DNA from: HGM04593 sp045661205
GTDB lineage: Bacteria; Bacteroidota; Bacteroidia; Bacteroidales; Bacteroidaceae
Assembly: GCA_045661205.1 (NCBI GenBank)
Contig: JAZRFE010000043.1
Coordinates: 1 to 64,000, forward strand
DNA length: 64,000 nucleotides
Direction: 5' to 3'
The notes beneath the pieces were generated by a model that searched no databases, was not told where the DNA came from, and saw only the letters and a list, made by a program, of their open reading frames with translations. Made by a program: the position numbers and the translations under genes. This document shows, in pieces, positions 9,330 through 19,290 of the stretch. How positions within the stretch are numbered: position 1 is the stretch's first letter; each line of letters begins with the position of its first letter.

Positions 9330-9375
9330 TTAAACATAAATACAACAGAAACATAAATCAATAATAAATAAACAG

Positions 9376-12300
9376 ATGAAAAGAAAATTGCTACTGACAA
9401 TCTTGTGTGCAATAACAGGATTAACATTTGCGAGCGAGACACCTATGTGGCTCCGTAACTGTAAAATTTCACCCGATGGCAGCACCATTGCTTTCACCTA
9501 CAAAGGTGACATCTTCACAGTGCCTGCCACAGGTGGCGAGACACGACAGATAACATCGCTCAACTCCTATGACACCACCCCCGTATGGTCGCCCGACGGA
9601 GAGAATATCGTATTCTCGTCGAACCGCGAAGGCAGTTTCGACCTTTATATCGTTTCTAAAAAGGGAGGCACACCCAAACGCCTCACCACAAACTCAGCAG
9701 CAGAGTACCCCGAAGCGTTCCTAAACAACGAAGAGGTGCTCTACACTACACAGATAATGCCCGATGCAAATTATGGTCAGTTTCCCAGCGGTAATTTCCA
9801 ACAGGTATATAAAGTATCAGTAAACGGCGGCCGCCCCACTCTCTTCTCGTCAGAGTACATGGAAGCAATCAGCATAGACAAAAGCGGAAAGAAAATCCTT
9901 TACAACGACAAAAAGGGCTACGAGGACAAGTGGCGCAAGCACCACCGCTCGTCAATCACACGCGACATCTGGACAGCCAATGCTGACGGCACACGCAAAT
10001 TTACCAAAATAACATCATTCAACGGCGAGGACAGAAACCCCGTTTGGAGCAATGACGGCGACAGTTTCTATTACCTGAGCGAGCAAGATGGTACATTCAA
10101 CATCTACCGTTCATCAATCTCGGAGCCAAGCAAGCAGAAGCAGATAACAAAGCATAGCAAACACCCTGTACGTTTCCTCTCGGCAGCAAACAACGGCACA
10201 CTCTGCTACACCTTTGACGGCGAAATTTACACAGTGAAAGATGGTGGTTCACCCAAGAAGGTAAACATATCACTCACAGCCGACCTGCGCCAACCATCAA
10301 CATCACGCATGAGCTTTAATGGTGGTGCATCGGCAATGGCTGTAAGCAAAGAGACAAACGAAGTGGCATTCGTGCAGCGTGGTGATATCTTTGTGACAAC
10401 AATGGACCACAACGGCACACGTCGCATCACCGACACTCCCGAACAGGAGCGCAACGTAGACATCAGTGCCGATGGTCGCACAATCATCTATTCGGCCGAG
10501 CGCAACGGACAGTGGGGAATATACAAGAGCGAAATTGTACGCAAAGAGGATAAATACTTCACCTACGCAACAGAGATAAAAGAAGAGCCGCTAGTGGTAG
10601 GCGAAAAGGCATCCTTCCAGCCCACATTCTCACCCGACGGCAAAGAGATTGCATTCCTTCAGGACCGCACCACCCTATGCGTCTATAACATCGAGTCGAA
10701 AAAAGTACGTACAGTACTCGACGGAAAATACAACTACTCTTATAGCGACGGCGACCAAACATACACATGGTCACCCGACAGCAAATGGTTCCTTGCTAAA
10801 TACATCTCAGTAGGCGGATGGAACAACACAGATATCGTGCTTGTGAAAGCCGACGGCAAGGGCGAGATGTACAACCTCACCGAAAGCGGATACTGCGACG
10901 AGAATCCCCGTTGGGCACTCGACGGAAAAGCAATGATATGGAGTTCGGACAGAGCAGGTTTCCGCAGTCACGGAAGCTGGGGTGCACACCGCGACGAATA
11001 CATCATGTTCTTCGACGCCGACGCATACGACAAGTTCCGCATGAGCAAAGAGGAACTTGCCATAACCGAAGAGATGGAGAAAATGCAGAAAGAGGCCGAG
11101 GAGAAGGCTCGCAAAGAGAAAGAGGAGAAAGAAAAGGACAAAAAGAAAAACAAAGACGACAAGAAGAAAGAGGCAGACGAGAAAAAAGAGAATGAACTAA
11201 AATTCGACCTTGAAAATAGAAAAGACCGCATCATACGCCTCACCACACACTCCTCGTCACTTGGCGATGCAGTGCTCACAAAAAAAGGCGACAAGCTACT
11301 CTACCTCACAAGTTTCGAAGGTGGCGTAGACCTTTGGGAGCGCAACTTCCGCGAAGGCAGCGACAAAATTGTTGTCCGCGGACTCGGTTGGGGCCGACTT
11401 ATCACGGACAAAGATATGAGATACGCCTACATTGCAACAGGCTCAATGAAACGCATTGACCTGAACAACAACGGTGTTCACAACATCTCATACAACGCAG
11501 AGTTCAACTACCGCCCCGCCGAAGAGCGTGAATATATCTTCAACCACATATGGCAGCAGGTAAAAGACAAGTTCTACGACCCCGACATTCACAATGTCGA
11601 TTGGGAATTCTACAAGAAGGAGTACAAGAAATTCCTTCCCCACATAAGCAACAACGTAGACTTTGCCGACATGCTCTCCGAACTTTTAGGCGAGCTTAAC
11701 GGATCGCACACCGGTGCACGAGCAAGTTTCAGCAACAACTACCAGACAGCAGCACTCGGCGCATTCTACGACGAGACATACGACAAAGACGGCCTTAAGA
11801 TAAAAGAGATACTCAAGAACGGCCCCCTCACACGCGCAAACACCAAAATAAAAGCGGGAACCATCATCGAGAAAGTAAACGGCAAAGAGATAAAGAAAGG
11901 CGAGGACTACTATCCGCTTTTCGAGAATCTTGCCGGTAAGAGAGTGCTTCTTTCGCTCTACAACCCCGAGACCAAAGAGCGTTTCGAGGAGTGGGTAAAA
12001 CCCATCACTCAAGGCGCACAAAACGAACTGCGCTACAAACGTTGGGTAGAGCGTCGTCGCGAAATAGTCGATTCACTCTCGGGTGGCCGCATAGGATATG
12101 TACATGTAAGAGACATGGACAGCGAGAGTTTCCGTCAGGTCTACTCCGATATTCTAGGTCGCGACCGCAACAAAGAGGCAGTGCTTGTTGATACACGCCA
12201 CAATGGTGGCGGCTGGCTGCACGACGACCTTGCAACCCTGCTAAGCGGCAAGGAGTACCAGCGTTTCACACCACGCGGACGTTACATTGGTAGCGACCCC

Positions 12301-12648
12301 TTCAACAAATGGAACAAACCCTCGGCAGTACTTATCTGCGAGGACAACTACTCCAACGCACATGGCTTCCCAACAGTCTACAAAGCTCTGGGCATCGGCA
12401 AGCTCATTGGTGCCCCCGTACCGGGAACAATGACAGCCGTGTGGTGGGAGCGTCAGATAAATGGCGAGGTTGTCTTTGGTATTCCACAAGTAGGTGTGCA
12501 GGACAATAATGGTAAATATCTCGAGAACCAAGAGCTGCAGCCCGACATTCTGGTGTACAATTCTCCCGAGGACAACATCAATGGAAAAGATACACAGCTC
12601 GAAACAGGCGTTAGACATCTGCTCGAAGTTATCGGCAAAAAGAAATAA
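9376..12648 (+). CDS. Tricorn-like S41 peptidase with TolB-type propeller
   Basis: A 1090-residue exported protein. A signal peptide (about 1-19) is followed by TolB/WD40-like beta-propeller repeats of the form SPDG-x-IAF, a very lysine/glutamate-rich stretch around residues 565-615, a helical domain, a PDZ-like segment and a C-terminal S41 domain. The domain order matches archaeal tricorn protease, which trims oligopeptides. The tricorn-like histidine site is present as G776-S-H778. The nucleophile region reads Y-S993-N-A-H996-G rather than the S-x-S-D-G I expect for tricorn, so activity or serine choice is uncertain. It has its own promoter and terminator. Confidence 0.82.
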   Translation: MKRKLLLTILCAITGLTFASETPMWLRNCKISPDGSTIAFTYKGDIFTVPATGGETRQITSLNSYDTTPVWSPDGENIVFSSNREGSFDLYIVSKKGGTPKRLTTNSAAEYPEAFLNNEEVLYTTQIMPDANYGQFPSGNFQQVYKVSVNGGRPTLFSSEYMEAISIDKSGKKILYNDKKGYEDKWRKHHRSSITRDIWTANADGTRKFTKITSFNGEDRNPVWSNDGDSFYYLSEQDGTFNIYRSSISEPSKQKQITKHSKHPVRFLSAANNGTLCYTFDGEIYTVKDGGSPKKVNISLTADLRQPSTSRMSFNGGASAMAVSKETNEVAFVQRGDIFVTTMDHNGTRRITDTPEQERNVDISADGRTIIYSAERNGQWGIYKSEIVRKEDKYFTYATEIKEEPLVVGEKASFQPTFSPDGKEIAFLQDRTTLCVYNIESKKVRTVLDGKYNYSYSDGDQTYTWSPDSKWFLAKYISVGGWNNTDIVLVKADGKGEMYNLTESGYCDENPRWALDGKAMIWSSDRAGFRSHGSWGAHRDEYIMFFDADAYDKFRMSKEELAITEEMEKMQKEAEEKARKEKEEKEKDKKKNKDDKKKEADEKKENELKFDLENRKDRIIRLTTHSSSLGDAVLTKKGDKLLYLTSFEGGVDLWERNFREGSDKIVVRGLGWGRLITDKDMRYAYIATGSMKRIDLNNNGVHNISYNAEFNYRPAEEREYIFNHIWQQVKDKFYDPDIHNVDWEFYKKEYKKFLPHISNNVDFADMLSELLGELNGSHTGARASFSNNYQTAALGAFYDETYDKDGLKIKEILKNGPLTRANTKIKAGTIIEKVNGKEIKKGEDYYPLFENLAGKRVLLSLYNPETKERFEEWVKPITQGAQNELRYKRWVERRREIVDSLSGGRIGYVHVRDMDSESFRQVYSDILGRDRNKEAVLVDTRHNGGGWLHDDLATLLSGKEYQRFTPRGRYIGSDPFNKWNKPSAVLICEDNYSNAHGFPTVYKALGIGKLIGAPVPGTMTAVWWERQINGEVVFGIPQVGVQDNNGKYLENQELQPDILVYNSPEDNINGKDTQLETGVRHLLEVIGKKK

Positions 12649-12664
12649 AACCTATCACAACATC

Positions 12665-12700
12665 ACAGCGGGGCACTTTTCAAGTGCCCCGCTGTTTTTA
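12665..12700 (+). terminator. Intrinsic terminator of the tricorn-like gene
   Basis: A 14-bp perfect stem (ACAGCGGGGCACTT with its complement) around a three-base loop, followed by TTTTTAT. It is followed by 234 bases without a gene before hsp20. That gap holds a small GGAGC-N4-GCTCC repeat near 12815 and no clear promoter match. Confidence 0.92.
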
Positions 12701-12934
12701 TATAGCATTCTGAAAAAAACATAAAAAGTAATCTCAAACGAACAATATGCCACAAAAAAACATTAATACATACGAACGGCGGACAGCAGCAACGACGAAG
12801 CGATACAGAAGTCGGAGCAATCGCTCCGCAAAAATCTGCATTTGAAAGATGAGTTTTGCAGAATAGCAAGATGTAACTGTATCATTAGCTGCTGCCACCG
12901 TTCATTTGTTTAACCATTAAATACACTAAAAAAA

Positions 12935-13426
12935 ATGAGCATGCCCATGAGACGTGGAACCACACAACATTGGATTCCCAGCATTTTCAACGACTTTTTT
13001 GACAACAACTGGATGGTGAGAAGCAACAGTACAGCACCCGCAATCAACGTACTCGCAAACGACAAAGAGTACACCATCGAGGTGGCAGCACCCGGAATGA
13101 CAAAATCGGATTTCAAGATTCAGATGGACGAGGACAACGACCTTACCATTACCATGGAGAAGAACTGCAACTGTTGCTGCAACAAAGAGGAAAAGAAAGT
13201 AGAAAGCCACGACGCAGCAAAACCTGTAAACAGCGAAGAGTCGAAAGGCCGATACCTGCGACGCGAATTTTCATATACCAAATTCCAGCAGACACTTGTA
13301 CTGCCCGATGACATTGAACCTTCAAAAATAGAGGCAAAGGTTACCGACGGTGTTCTTTGCATAAAAATTCCCAAAAAGAACAAGCCCGAAGAGAAGAGCA
13401 TCAGCCGAGACATCACCATCAACTAA
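12935..13426 (+). CDS. Hsp20/alpha-crystallin small heat-shock protein with a cysteine cluster
   Basis: A 163-residue small heat-shock protein that holds unfolded proteins in the cytoplasm. The alpha-crystallin domain runs from about residue 43 (EYTIEVAAPGMTKSDF) to 146. It includes the REFSYTKFQQTLVLPDDI strand region and ends with the typical G-V-L-C-I-K-I-P. Between two domain strands there is an insertion with C78, C80, C81 and C82 followed by a charged, lysine/glutamate-rich loop. The insertion is not part of the standard fold and suggests metal or redox sensitivity (inference). It stands alone with a terminator downstream. Confidence 0.88.
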   Translation: MSMPMRRGTTQHWIPSIFNDFFDNNWMVRSNSTAPAINVLANDKEYTIEVAAPGMTKSDFKIQMDEDNDLTITMEKNCNCCCNKEEKKVESHDAAKPVNSEESKGRYLRREFSYTKFQQTLVLPDDIEPSKIEAKVTDGVLCIKIPKKNKPEEKSISRDITIN

Positions 13427-13434
13427 AAAAAACA

Positions 13435-13459
13435 GCAGCCGATAGTTCCTATCGGCTGC
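13435..13459. terminator. Terminator hairpin between hsp20 and the polysaccharide locus
   Basis: An 11-bp perfect stem, GCAGCCGATAG with its complement, around a three-base loop between two converging genes. An A-run lies on its left, which would be a T-run for the minus-strand glycosyltransferase operon. Confidence 0.8.
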
Positions 13460-13482
13460 CTACATTTATTATCGATTACCGT

Positions 13483-14601
13483 CTATTTACTTTTCTTCGA
13501 CAAAATATTATCATATACACTCATCATCTTGTCCACCGAGGCACCCCAGCTATAATTTTCAACAACATGCTTACGCGCACTGCGTCCCATCTCAGCAGCA
13601 AACTGAGGATTCAGCAACAGGTGAAGAATCTTTTCGGCTGCTGCAGCATCATCACCACGCGGAACAACATATCCTGTAACACCGTCGGGCACAACCTCAC
13701 AAAAGCCATCGGCGTCAGACACCACCACAGGAACCTCGCAAGCCATTGCCTCAATGGCCGCCACGCCGAAACTCTCACTTTGCGAGAGAGCTACAAATAC
13801 ATTCATGCGCGAAATAAATTCGGGAACCGAGGCATTGGGAATGCGGCCGACAAATTCAACTTCCTGGCGTACATCAAGCTCTTCACACAACGCCTCAAGG
13901 TTTTTAAGTTCCGACCCCTCACCTGCAATTATCAACTTCACACGTCTGCCCTGCAATGCGCTTTTCACCCTTGAAAACGCCCTGATGAGAACATCAATGC
14001 CATAAACCTCACGAAGAGCCTTTACAGTACCAATGACAAGTTCGTCGCTATCGGACTTACCGGCACCTATCGGGCAGAACTTCTCAACATCCACACCGAA
14101 AGGAGTAATTTCAGGCTCTTTGCTAGTGTATAGCTTAGTCTCGGCAGCCATCACATTGCTTGTGGAAAGCACAACATCGGCCTTAGCAAGATTATATTTA
14201 AGAATCATCTTGTGTATAGGCGAAATGCGAGGGAAGTAATATACATCACTGCCCCACACCGATACAACATAAGGATGCTTACCAGCCAATGCGCCCAAGA
14301 GGCCGTAGCTCGATGCAAAATGAGCGTGAATAATATCGGGAGCGAAACTCTTAATAGCCTTCTTGATAAAAGATACAGTATTCAGATATTTCAATTTACT
14401 GAAAGAGTTTCCGCCACACTGTTGCTTAGTGAGCGTATTATATGAGAAAGAGAGGCACTTCACATTGGGAATACCCTCGTAGAAATTCATTCCCGCATCG
14501 CTGAGACTGAAAAGCATAATCTCGGCACCGCGTGCAGCAAGCGACGTCACCCATCGCTGAGTGTGCACGTTACCCGCATCTGACATTATAAAAAGTTTCA
14601 T
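13483..14601 (-). CDS. Glycosyltransferase family 4 enzyme
   Basis: A 372-residue GT-B retaining glycosyltransferase. The N-terminal domain opens with KLFIMSDAGNVHTQRWV and has a DIIHAHFASSYG segment. The C-terminal nucleotide-sugar domain carries LIIAGEGSE, VEFVGRIP and the conserved S-x-x-E-S-F-G-V-A-A-I-E-A-M-A motif. It likely adds a sugar to the repeat unit at the inner membrane. The frame is open to 14622, but MKLF at 14601 is the family start and overlaps the upstream gene's stop by four bases. It is the last gene of the locus. Confidence 0.87.
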   Translation of the reverse strand: MKLFIMSDAGNVHTQRWVTSLAARGAEIMLFSLSDAGMNFYEGIPNVKCLSFSYNTLTKQQCGGNSFSKLKYLNTVSFIKKAIKSFAPDIIHAHFASSYGLLGALAGKHPYVVSVWGSDVYYFPRISPIHKMILKYNLAKADVVLSTSNVMAAETKLYTSKEPEITPFGVDVEKFCPIGAGKSDSDELVIGTVKALREVYGIDVLIRAFSRVKSALQGRRVKLIIAGEGSELKNLEALCEELDVRQEVEFVGRIPNASVPEFISRMNVFVALSQSESFGVAAIEAMACEVPVVVSDADGFCEVVPDGVTGYVVPRGDDAAAAEKILHLLLNPQFAAEMGRSARKHVVENYSWGASVDKMMSVYDNILSKKSK

Positions 14602-15617
14602 TTTTTCAACTCCTTTCCGCACCAGTCCTGCGACAGTGCCTTTATAAAATCATCATATGTTACCTCTTCTTTCACACGCGACTCGCGGTACAATCGTTTC
14701 AGGAACGAGAATATCTCACCGAAAGAGCATCCCTTCTTGCGCAACAGCAAAGCGATATATGGCAAATAGAATGCACGCCACAATACAACAAAAAGCGGCG
14801 AATAACACTGACGCACATCGATGAATCGGTTCAGATAATGGATATACACCTTTCCGGGAACGTTATGCTTCTTGTTCAACGAAGTACCCACCTTGTGGTA
14901 TATAAGCGAATTGAGCACACAGGCCATCTTTACCCCACCCTTCGCCATTCTGATAGAAAATTCAAAATCCTCTTCTCCAAAGAAAAAGCGCTCGGTGAGC
15001 AGACGCTGCTCGGCATCGAGCAAAGAGGCAGGAACAAACAGAGCACAACCTGTGACAAACGATATATCTATATAATCTTTCTCCACGATGCTCTCGGGGG
15101 TACAACCTGCATAATTGTACTTGCGAAAACCGTAACGCAGACGGCCTCCTGCATTCCAGATACGCTGCTTGTCGGAATAGAAATTGATAAGAGGCGTCAG
15201 CACCTCATACTCGGGGCATGCCGAGCGGAAGTCGCACAGTTTGACAAGAAAATCCTTGCAAACTACCGTATCGTTGTTGAGCAACAAAATATTATCGGGT
15301 ACCGACTGCATTGCGAGTTTCGCAGCCATATTGTTTCCCTTTGCAAAGCCATAGTTACGCCCGAGAGCATAGAGCAACACCTGACCGCATTCACAGGTAA
15401 CACTCTGCTCGCCACCCTCGACAACCTTTTTGTAGCGAAAGTCTGCTTCACCGAGCCAAGCCTCAATTTTCTCTACCGAGCCGTCACACGAACCATTATC
15501 GGCTACAACCACGAAAAAATCTCCGTCGGCATCGGCAAGCGAACGCAAACAATCTATCGTGACGTCCGCACCTTTCCAGTTTAATATTATTATTGCTGTC
15601 TTCATCATAGAAATCAT
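14598..15617 (-). CDS. Glycosyltransferase family 2 enzyme
   Basis: A 339-residue GT-A inverting glycosyltransferase similar to rhamnosyl/galactofuranosyl-type transferases. It has IILNWKGADVTIDCLRSL at the start, VVADNGSCDGS for nucleotide binding, LLNNDTVV for the metal site and GEEDFEFSIRM for the acceptor/base region. Two starts are possible. The ATG at 15617 forms an ATGA overlap with the polymerase stop and is preferred; MMKTAI at 15608/15605 is the alternative. It adds a sugar to the lipid-linked repeat unit (inference from context). Confidence 0.86.
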   Translation of the reverse strand: MISMMKTAIIILNWKGADVTIDCLRSLADADGDFFVVVADNGSCDGSVEKIEAWLGEADFRYKKVVEGGEQSVTCECGQVLLYALGRNYGFAKGNNMAAKLAMQSVPDNILLLNNDTVVCKDFLVKLCDFRSACPEYEVLTPLINFYSDKQRIWNAGGRLRYGFRKYNYAGCTPESIVEKDYIDISFVTGCALFVPASLLDAEQRLLTERFFFGEEDFEFSIRMAKGGVKMACVLNSLIYHKVGTSLNKKHNVPGKVYIHYLNRFIDVRQCYSPLFVVLWRAFYLPYIALLLRKKGCSFGEIFSFLKRLYRESRVKEEVTYDDFIKALSQDWCGKELKK

Positions 15618-16882
15618 TTATCTGAAACCTCGCCATTGGTTGCAGGTATCTCCTTATTCTCCTCGCCGCGTTTTCTGAAAAGCATATAAAGCACAAGCAC
15701 CCATGCAGGCACCTCCAGGAACGGCAAATGGTAGAAATAGTATTCGAACCACCCCATAATGAGCATTCCCACATAGAAGAAATATACAAGAGCCACAAAT
15801 ATACTCTTGCAACGCATGAGCCATATCTTCAGCAAATACATCATCGACGAGAAAAGCAGTACAAGCGAGATATATTCAAAGGTCGAAGTATTAATGTACA
15901 AAGTACCGAAAAAGGCACGCACGTTGGAACCATTGACACCATTATATATAAAATGGGGGTTTATCACCTCAACAAAATCACCACCTCCTGTAAATGCTTT
16001 AAAGAGGTTCACAACGCAGGCAAGAACCGAATATGGTGCAGGACGCTCAAGGATACCCATCTGCAAGTCCTGACTCCATCCAACAATTCCACTTATAAAA
16101 TAGTGGATGAATATGTCACATATAAACTCAAAAACCACACTGTAATCGGCAGCTTGGTCGCCCTTACCCAATACAAGTGCCAAAGAGTAGCTTATTATAA
16201 ATACACCAAATGCAAAAAGGAAAATCTTCAGAAAGAGAGAGATTTTCAGTTTCATCTTACCCGTAAACAGACGCATGGCAAGACCACCCATAGCTGGAAT
16301 AAGTATCCACGAGTTCACTCCATACAAAAATGTAATAATGAACATCGCAATCACTATAATAGCATAGTACCAATGCTGTTTGTCGTATTTATAGATATAA
16401 AGCATTACGAGAGCATGCAACAGACGATGCAGGTGTCCCCACACGCCAAAGCCACAAAATGCCTGACCAAAATCGGACGTACCCGGCAGGTGTGGACTCG
16501 AGTGCATCATGCGCCACAACCTAATGTAAAATAGGAAGAGAAGTGTCACCGAAAGAACATTAATCCATTTCATGGGCAGATGCTCATCTATCTTGCGTGC
16601 CTCGTCAGCAATAATATCCTTGCGACAGGCAAAAGCAATCACATAGCTGGGCACTGCAAACAACAGTAATCCCCACATCCACAAGGCAAGACTCGGATAA
16701 TAGAACTCTGCAACACCGAAATTTCCACATACAGCCACACAGAAAAGGAGCACTATGGCATAGGGCAACATAAGGAAGTTGAGCGGTGTGTAGAGAGTGC
16801 CCCACAGTTTATAGTCGAAATAGGCCAACACCGCCATTTCGATACATATTCCGAGGAACAATACAATATCCGTAATACCCAT
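15614..16882 (-). CDS. Putative Wzy-type polysaccharide polymerase
   Basis: A 422-residue, very hydrophobic inner-membrane protein with about ten to twelve membrane segments and a larger hydrophilic loop around residues 255-330. Sequence similarity is weak, as is normal for Wzy. Size, topology and position between a flippase and glycosyltransferases make it the repeat-unit polymerase. It shares one base with the flippase stop upstream and has an ATGA overlap downstream, so it is tightly coupled. An O-acetylase-type or ligase role is less likely. Confidence 0.65.
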   Translation of the reverse strand: MGITDIVLFLGICIEMAVLAYFDYKLWGTLYTPLNFLMLPYAIVLLFCVAVCGNFGVAEFYYPSLALWMWGLLLFAVPSYVIAFACRKDIIADEARKIDEHLPMKWINVLSVTLLFLFYIRLWRMMHSSPHLPGTSDFGQAFCGFGVWGHLHRLLHALVMLYIYKYDKQHWYYAIIVIAMFIITFLYGVNSWILIPAMGGLAMRLFTGKMKLKISLFLKIFLFAFGVFIISYSLALVLGKGDQAADYSVVFEFICDIFIHYFISGIVGWSQDLQMGILERPAPYSVLACVVNLFKAFTGGGDFVEVINPHFIYNGVNGSNVRAFFGTLYINTSTFEYISLVLLFSSMMYLLKIWLMRCKSIFVALVYFFYVGMLIMGWFEYYFYHLPFLEVPAWVLVLYMLFRKRGEENKEIPATNGEVSDK

Positions 16883-18150
16883 TATACAATCTCCCTTTTT
16901 CGTTTAACAACCCTGAGCGACCACAGGCAGAGCACAAAAAGCAAAGTCTCGGCAACGCTCCATGCGGCGGCCGCCGCATAATAGGAAAACTCCTTATAGA
17001 ACAGCAACACCAACACCACCGAGACGAAACCTGCTAACCAGATGTTTCGTTGGAAGAGATCGGAAGCCTTGAGGTTTATCAGTCCAACAACGCCTATAAT
17101 ATAGTTGAGACAACCAAAAAGCAACACAGGCGACATCAACCACACAAGATATTTTGCAACATCGTATTCGAGTCTGGGCAGAAAGAAAACAACCAACCTC
17201 GGCGAGCAGGCAAACAACACCGCTACTACAAAAAGCAGGATAAAAGAGATACGCAACATTTTGTTGAGTGTCGCAACACTCTCTTGTGTACTTTTGTTAT
17301 GGAACATACGTCCTGCATGAGGGAATATAGCCATAGGAAGCGCGTTAATCACAGACTGCCCCACTTTTACAATCTTCTCAACAGCACCATAAATACCCAC
17401 AGCAGCATCTCCTACAAGAACCTTAAGTAAAAAAGTGTTTGAATTACGGTAAAGTTCCATTCCGATATTGGAAACAAAAATGTGCCATCCATCCTTCAGT
17501 AACTCCTTCACATCGGCGAAACGAGGCATGGCAAAAGAGAGGCCGTAACATTTGAAAGCAATGTACACGCTTAGTATTCCAGCAGCAACATAACCGCACG
17601 AATTGAGTATGAGTATATAAATATAATCGCTCTGCTCACGTACAAAGGCAAATATGAGTACGGCAAAAAGTATCTTGGAAACCACATTCACTATTGTCAC
17701 ATAGCGCATCTCCTCCATTCCCTGAAAAAGCCACGTAGGAATAAAAACATCGCCATATACGATACCCAAAGCAAACAGAAACATGAGCATATCATCGCTC
17801 TCCATTAGAAAATAAACAGCAACACCCGTCAATACAGTTGCTATCGTAGTCAGCAAAAGACGAGCAGCAATAGCCGCATTGAAAATGGTGTTTACTGTTT
17901 CTCTATCCTCGCGATGAATTGAAATCTGTCGAGTAACAGAAAAACGAAAACCGTATGTGCCTACCAACACAATATACAGAGCAAGATTATACATGAAATA
18001 GTATGCTCCGTATGTATCGAAACCCAACACAGCAACCAGATAAGGAACTATAAAAAAGCTGATTAGCTGGCTGATTGAATTGAGCAAAGATATAGAGAAG
18101 AAATTCTCTATTATCCTTTTGTATTTCTTTATAAAAGCGCGTATATCCAT
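16882..18150 (-). CDS. Wzx-type oligosaccharide flippase
   Basis: A 422-residue polytopic MATE/MOP-superfamily protein with about twelve membrane segments. The N-terminus has the family pattern of a basic start followed by NFFSISLLNSISQLISF, and GTYGFRFSVTRQIS lies near residue 59. It would flip undecaprenyl-linked repeat units to the periplasm. It sits 22 bases after the wzz-like gene and touches the polymerase gene. Repeat-unit type cannot be deduced. Confidence 0.82.
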   Translation of the reverse strand: MDIRAFIKKYKRIIENFFSISLLNSISQLISFFIVPYLVAVLGFDTYGAYYFMYNLALYIVLVGTYGFRFSVTRQISIHREDRETVNTIFNAAIAARLLLTTIATVLTGVAVYFLMESDDMLMFLFALGIVYGDVFIPTWLFQGMEEMRYVTIVNVVSKILFAVLIFAFVREQSDYIYILILNSCGYVAAGILSVYIAFKCYGLSFAMPRFADVKELLKDGWHIFVSNIGMELYRNSNTFLLKVLVGDAAVGIYGAVEKIVKVGQSVINALPMAIFPHAGRMFHNKSTQESVATLNKMLRISFILLFVVAVLFACSPRLVVFFLPRLEYDVAKYLVWLMSPVLLFGCLNYIIGVVGLINLKASDLFQRNIWLAGFVSVVLVLLFYKEFSYYAAAAAWSVAETLLFVLCLWSLRVVKRKREIV

Positions 18151-18172
18151 CGTAGCTTATGAGGCCGTTTCC

Positions 18173-19258
18173 TTAACCTTTGGCAATCTTTCTTAGTGTG
18201 CTTTTAAGTTTGGAAGCCAACACCACCCAAGCAATATGCCCGAAGAATGTAATGAATATGAAACCTACAACGATGAACATTTTACGCGGAGCCACCGGCA
18301 ACTGAGGCACAACAGCAGGCTGCATAACAGTGTATACGGGAGTATTCTCCTGCACCTTAGCCTTAGAAATCTCCTTTTGTTGAGCGAGCTGGTTGTAGAT
18401 ATTGAATGCAAGCTGAGCCTCGTTCATCAGACGCTCCTCCTCGGCTTTGTACTTCATTTTAAGAGTACCAAGCATGTGGCTATCCATGTATTTTGCATAT
18501 TCAGCCTGCTTTTCTTTATAATTTTTCTCGGCATCAGCCAACAGTTTCTCACTGTATACATAGTCCTGCTGAGCCTTTTTGGTGCGGTAGTTTGTCACAT
18601 ACTCCTGTAACAGGAAAGCAACCTTGTCGGCAACCTGAGCTGCAATTTTCGCATCTTGCATCACCACGTTTATAGTGATGACATTATTGCCGACATCAAC
18701 CGATGTCCACACCATCTTGCGCAATTTATTTATCACACTGAACTGTTGCTCCGAGTAGTAGTAATATGTAACCTCTTCGCTATCATCACCGGCAACAACC
18801 TTTTTCTTAGGTGTGAGCATTGCCTTTAGTTTCAAGGGGACAAGAATTATATGCTCCCACCAAGGCATTTTCTGCTTCTTTGCAATATATTCGTAGAGCG
18901 TGGTGTTTATCTCACCATCAGCCGAACTAACCTGCATGTTGTAGAGGTCGGAAAGAAAGACCGTAGATTCAATTATCTGTGGATAGAGTTCGGGATAAAG
19001 GGCATCATTACTTTGAATATCGTGCAGATTGATACCTGCAAATGAAGCCAATGAACTTAAACCGGTCAAAGAATTACCCGACGCACTCTCGGGTGCAAGC
19101 ACCACTGCGCTCTCGTACTCTTTGGGAATGCAAAAAGCAACAATTATACCCACTACAATTGCAATGCCACAATTACGCAATATACGGCTTCGGTCGCCCC
19201 ACACACGGCGCAACAAAGGTATTACATCGTCAATCTTTTTATTAATATGCAATTCCAT
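18173..19258 (-). CDS. Wzz/GumC-type chain-length regulator
   Basis: A 361-residue inner-membrane co-polymerase. The first membrane segment is at about 28-46, a long coiled-coil periplasmic part rich in E, K, Q and A follows (about 200-290), and the second membrane segment lies at about 325-348 after a proline-rich VPQLPVAPRK stretch. There is no fused tyrosine kinase domain. It sets polymer length together with Wzy and the Wza-like exporter, 32 bases upstream in the same operon. Confidence 0.85.
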   Translation of the reverse strand: MELHINKKIDDVIPLLRRVWGDRSRILRNCGIAIVVGIIVAFCIPKEYESAVVLAPESASGNSLTGLSSLASFAGINLHDIQSNDALYPELYPQIIESTVFLSDLYNMQVSSADGEINTTLYEYIAKKQKMPWWEHIILVPLKLKAMLTPKKKVVAGDDSEEVTYYYYSEQQFSVINKLRKMVWTSVDVGNNVITINVVMQDAKIAAQVADKVAFLLQEYVTNYRTKKAQQDYVYSEKLLADAEKNYKEKQAEYAKYMDSHMLGTLKMKYKAEEERLMNEAQLAFNIYNQLAQQKEISKAKVQENTPVYTVMQPAVVPQLPVAPRKMFIVVGFIFITFFGHIAWVVLASKLKSTLRKIAKG

Positions 19259-19290
19259 AAAATTTCCCTTTTTAAAAATTGGTCAGGTTG

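Noticed and set aside
11040..11220. Separate coiled-coil gene inside the tricorn-like gene
   Set aside because: The lysine/glutamate-rich segment is in frame with the rest of the protein and is a low-complexity linker; alternative frames there are shadows of its codon use.
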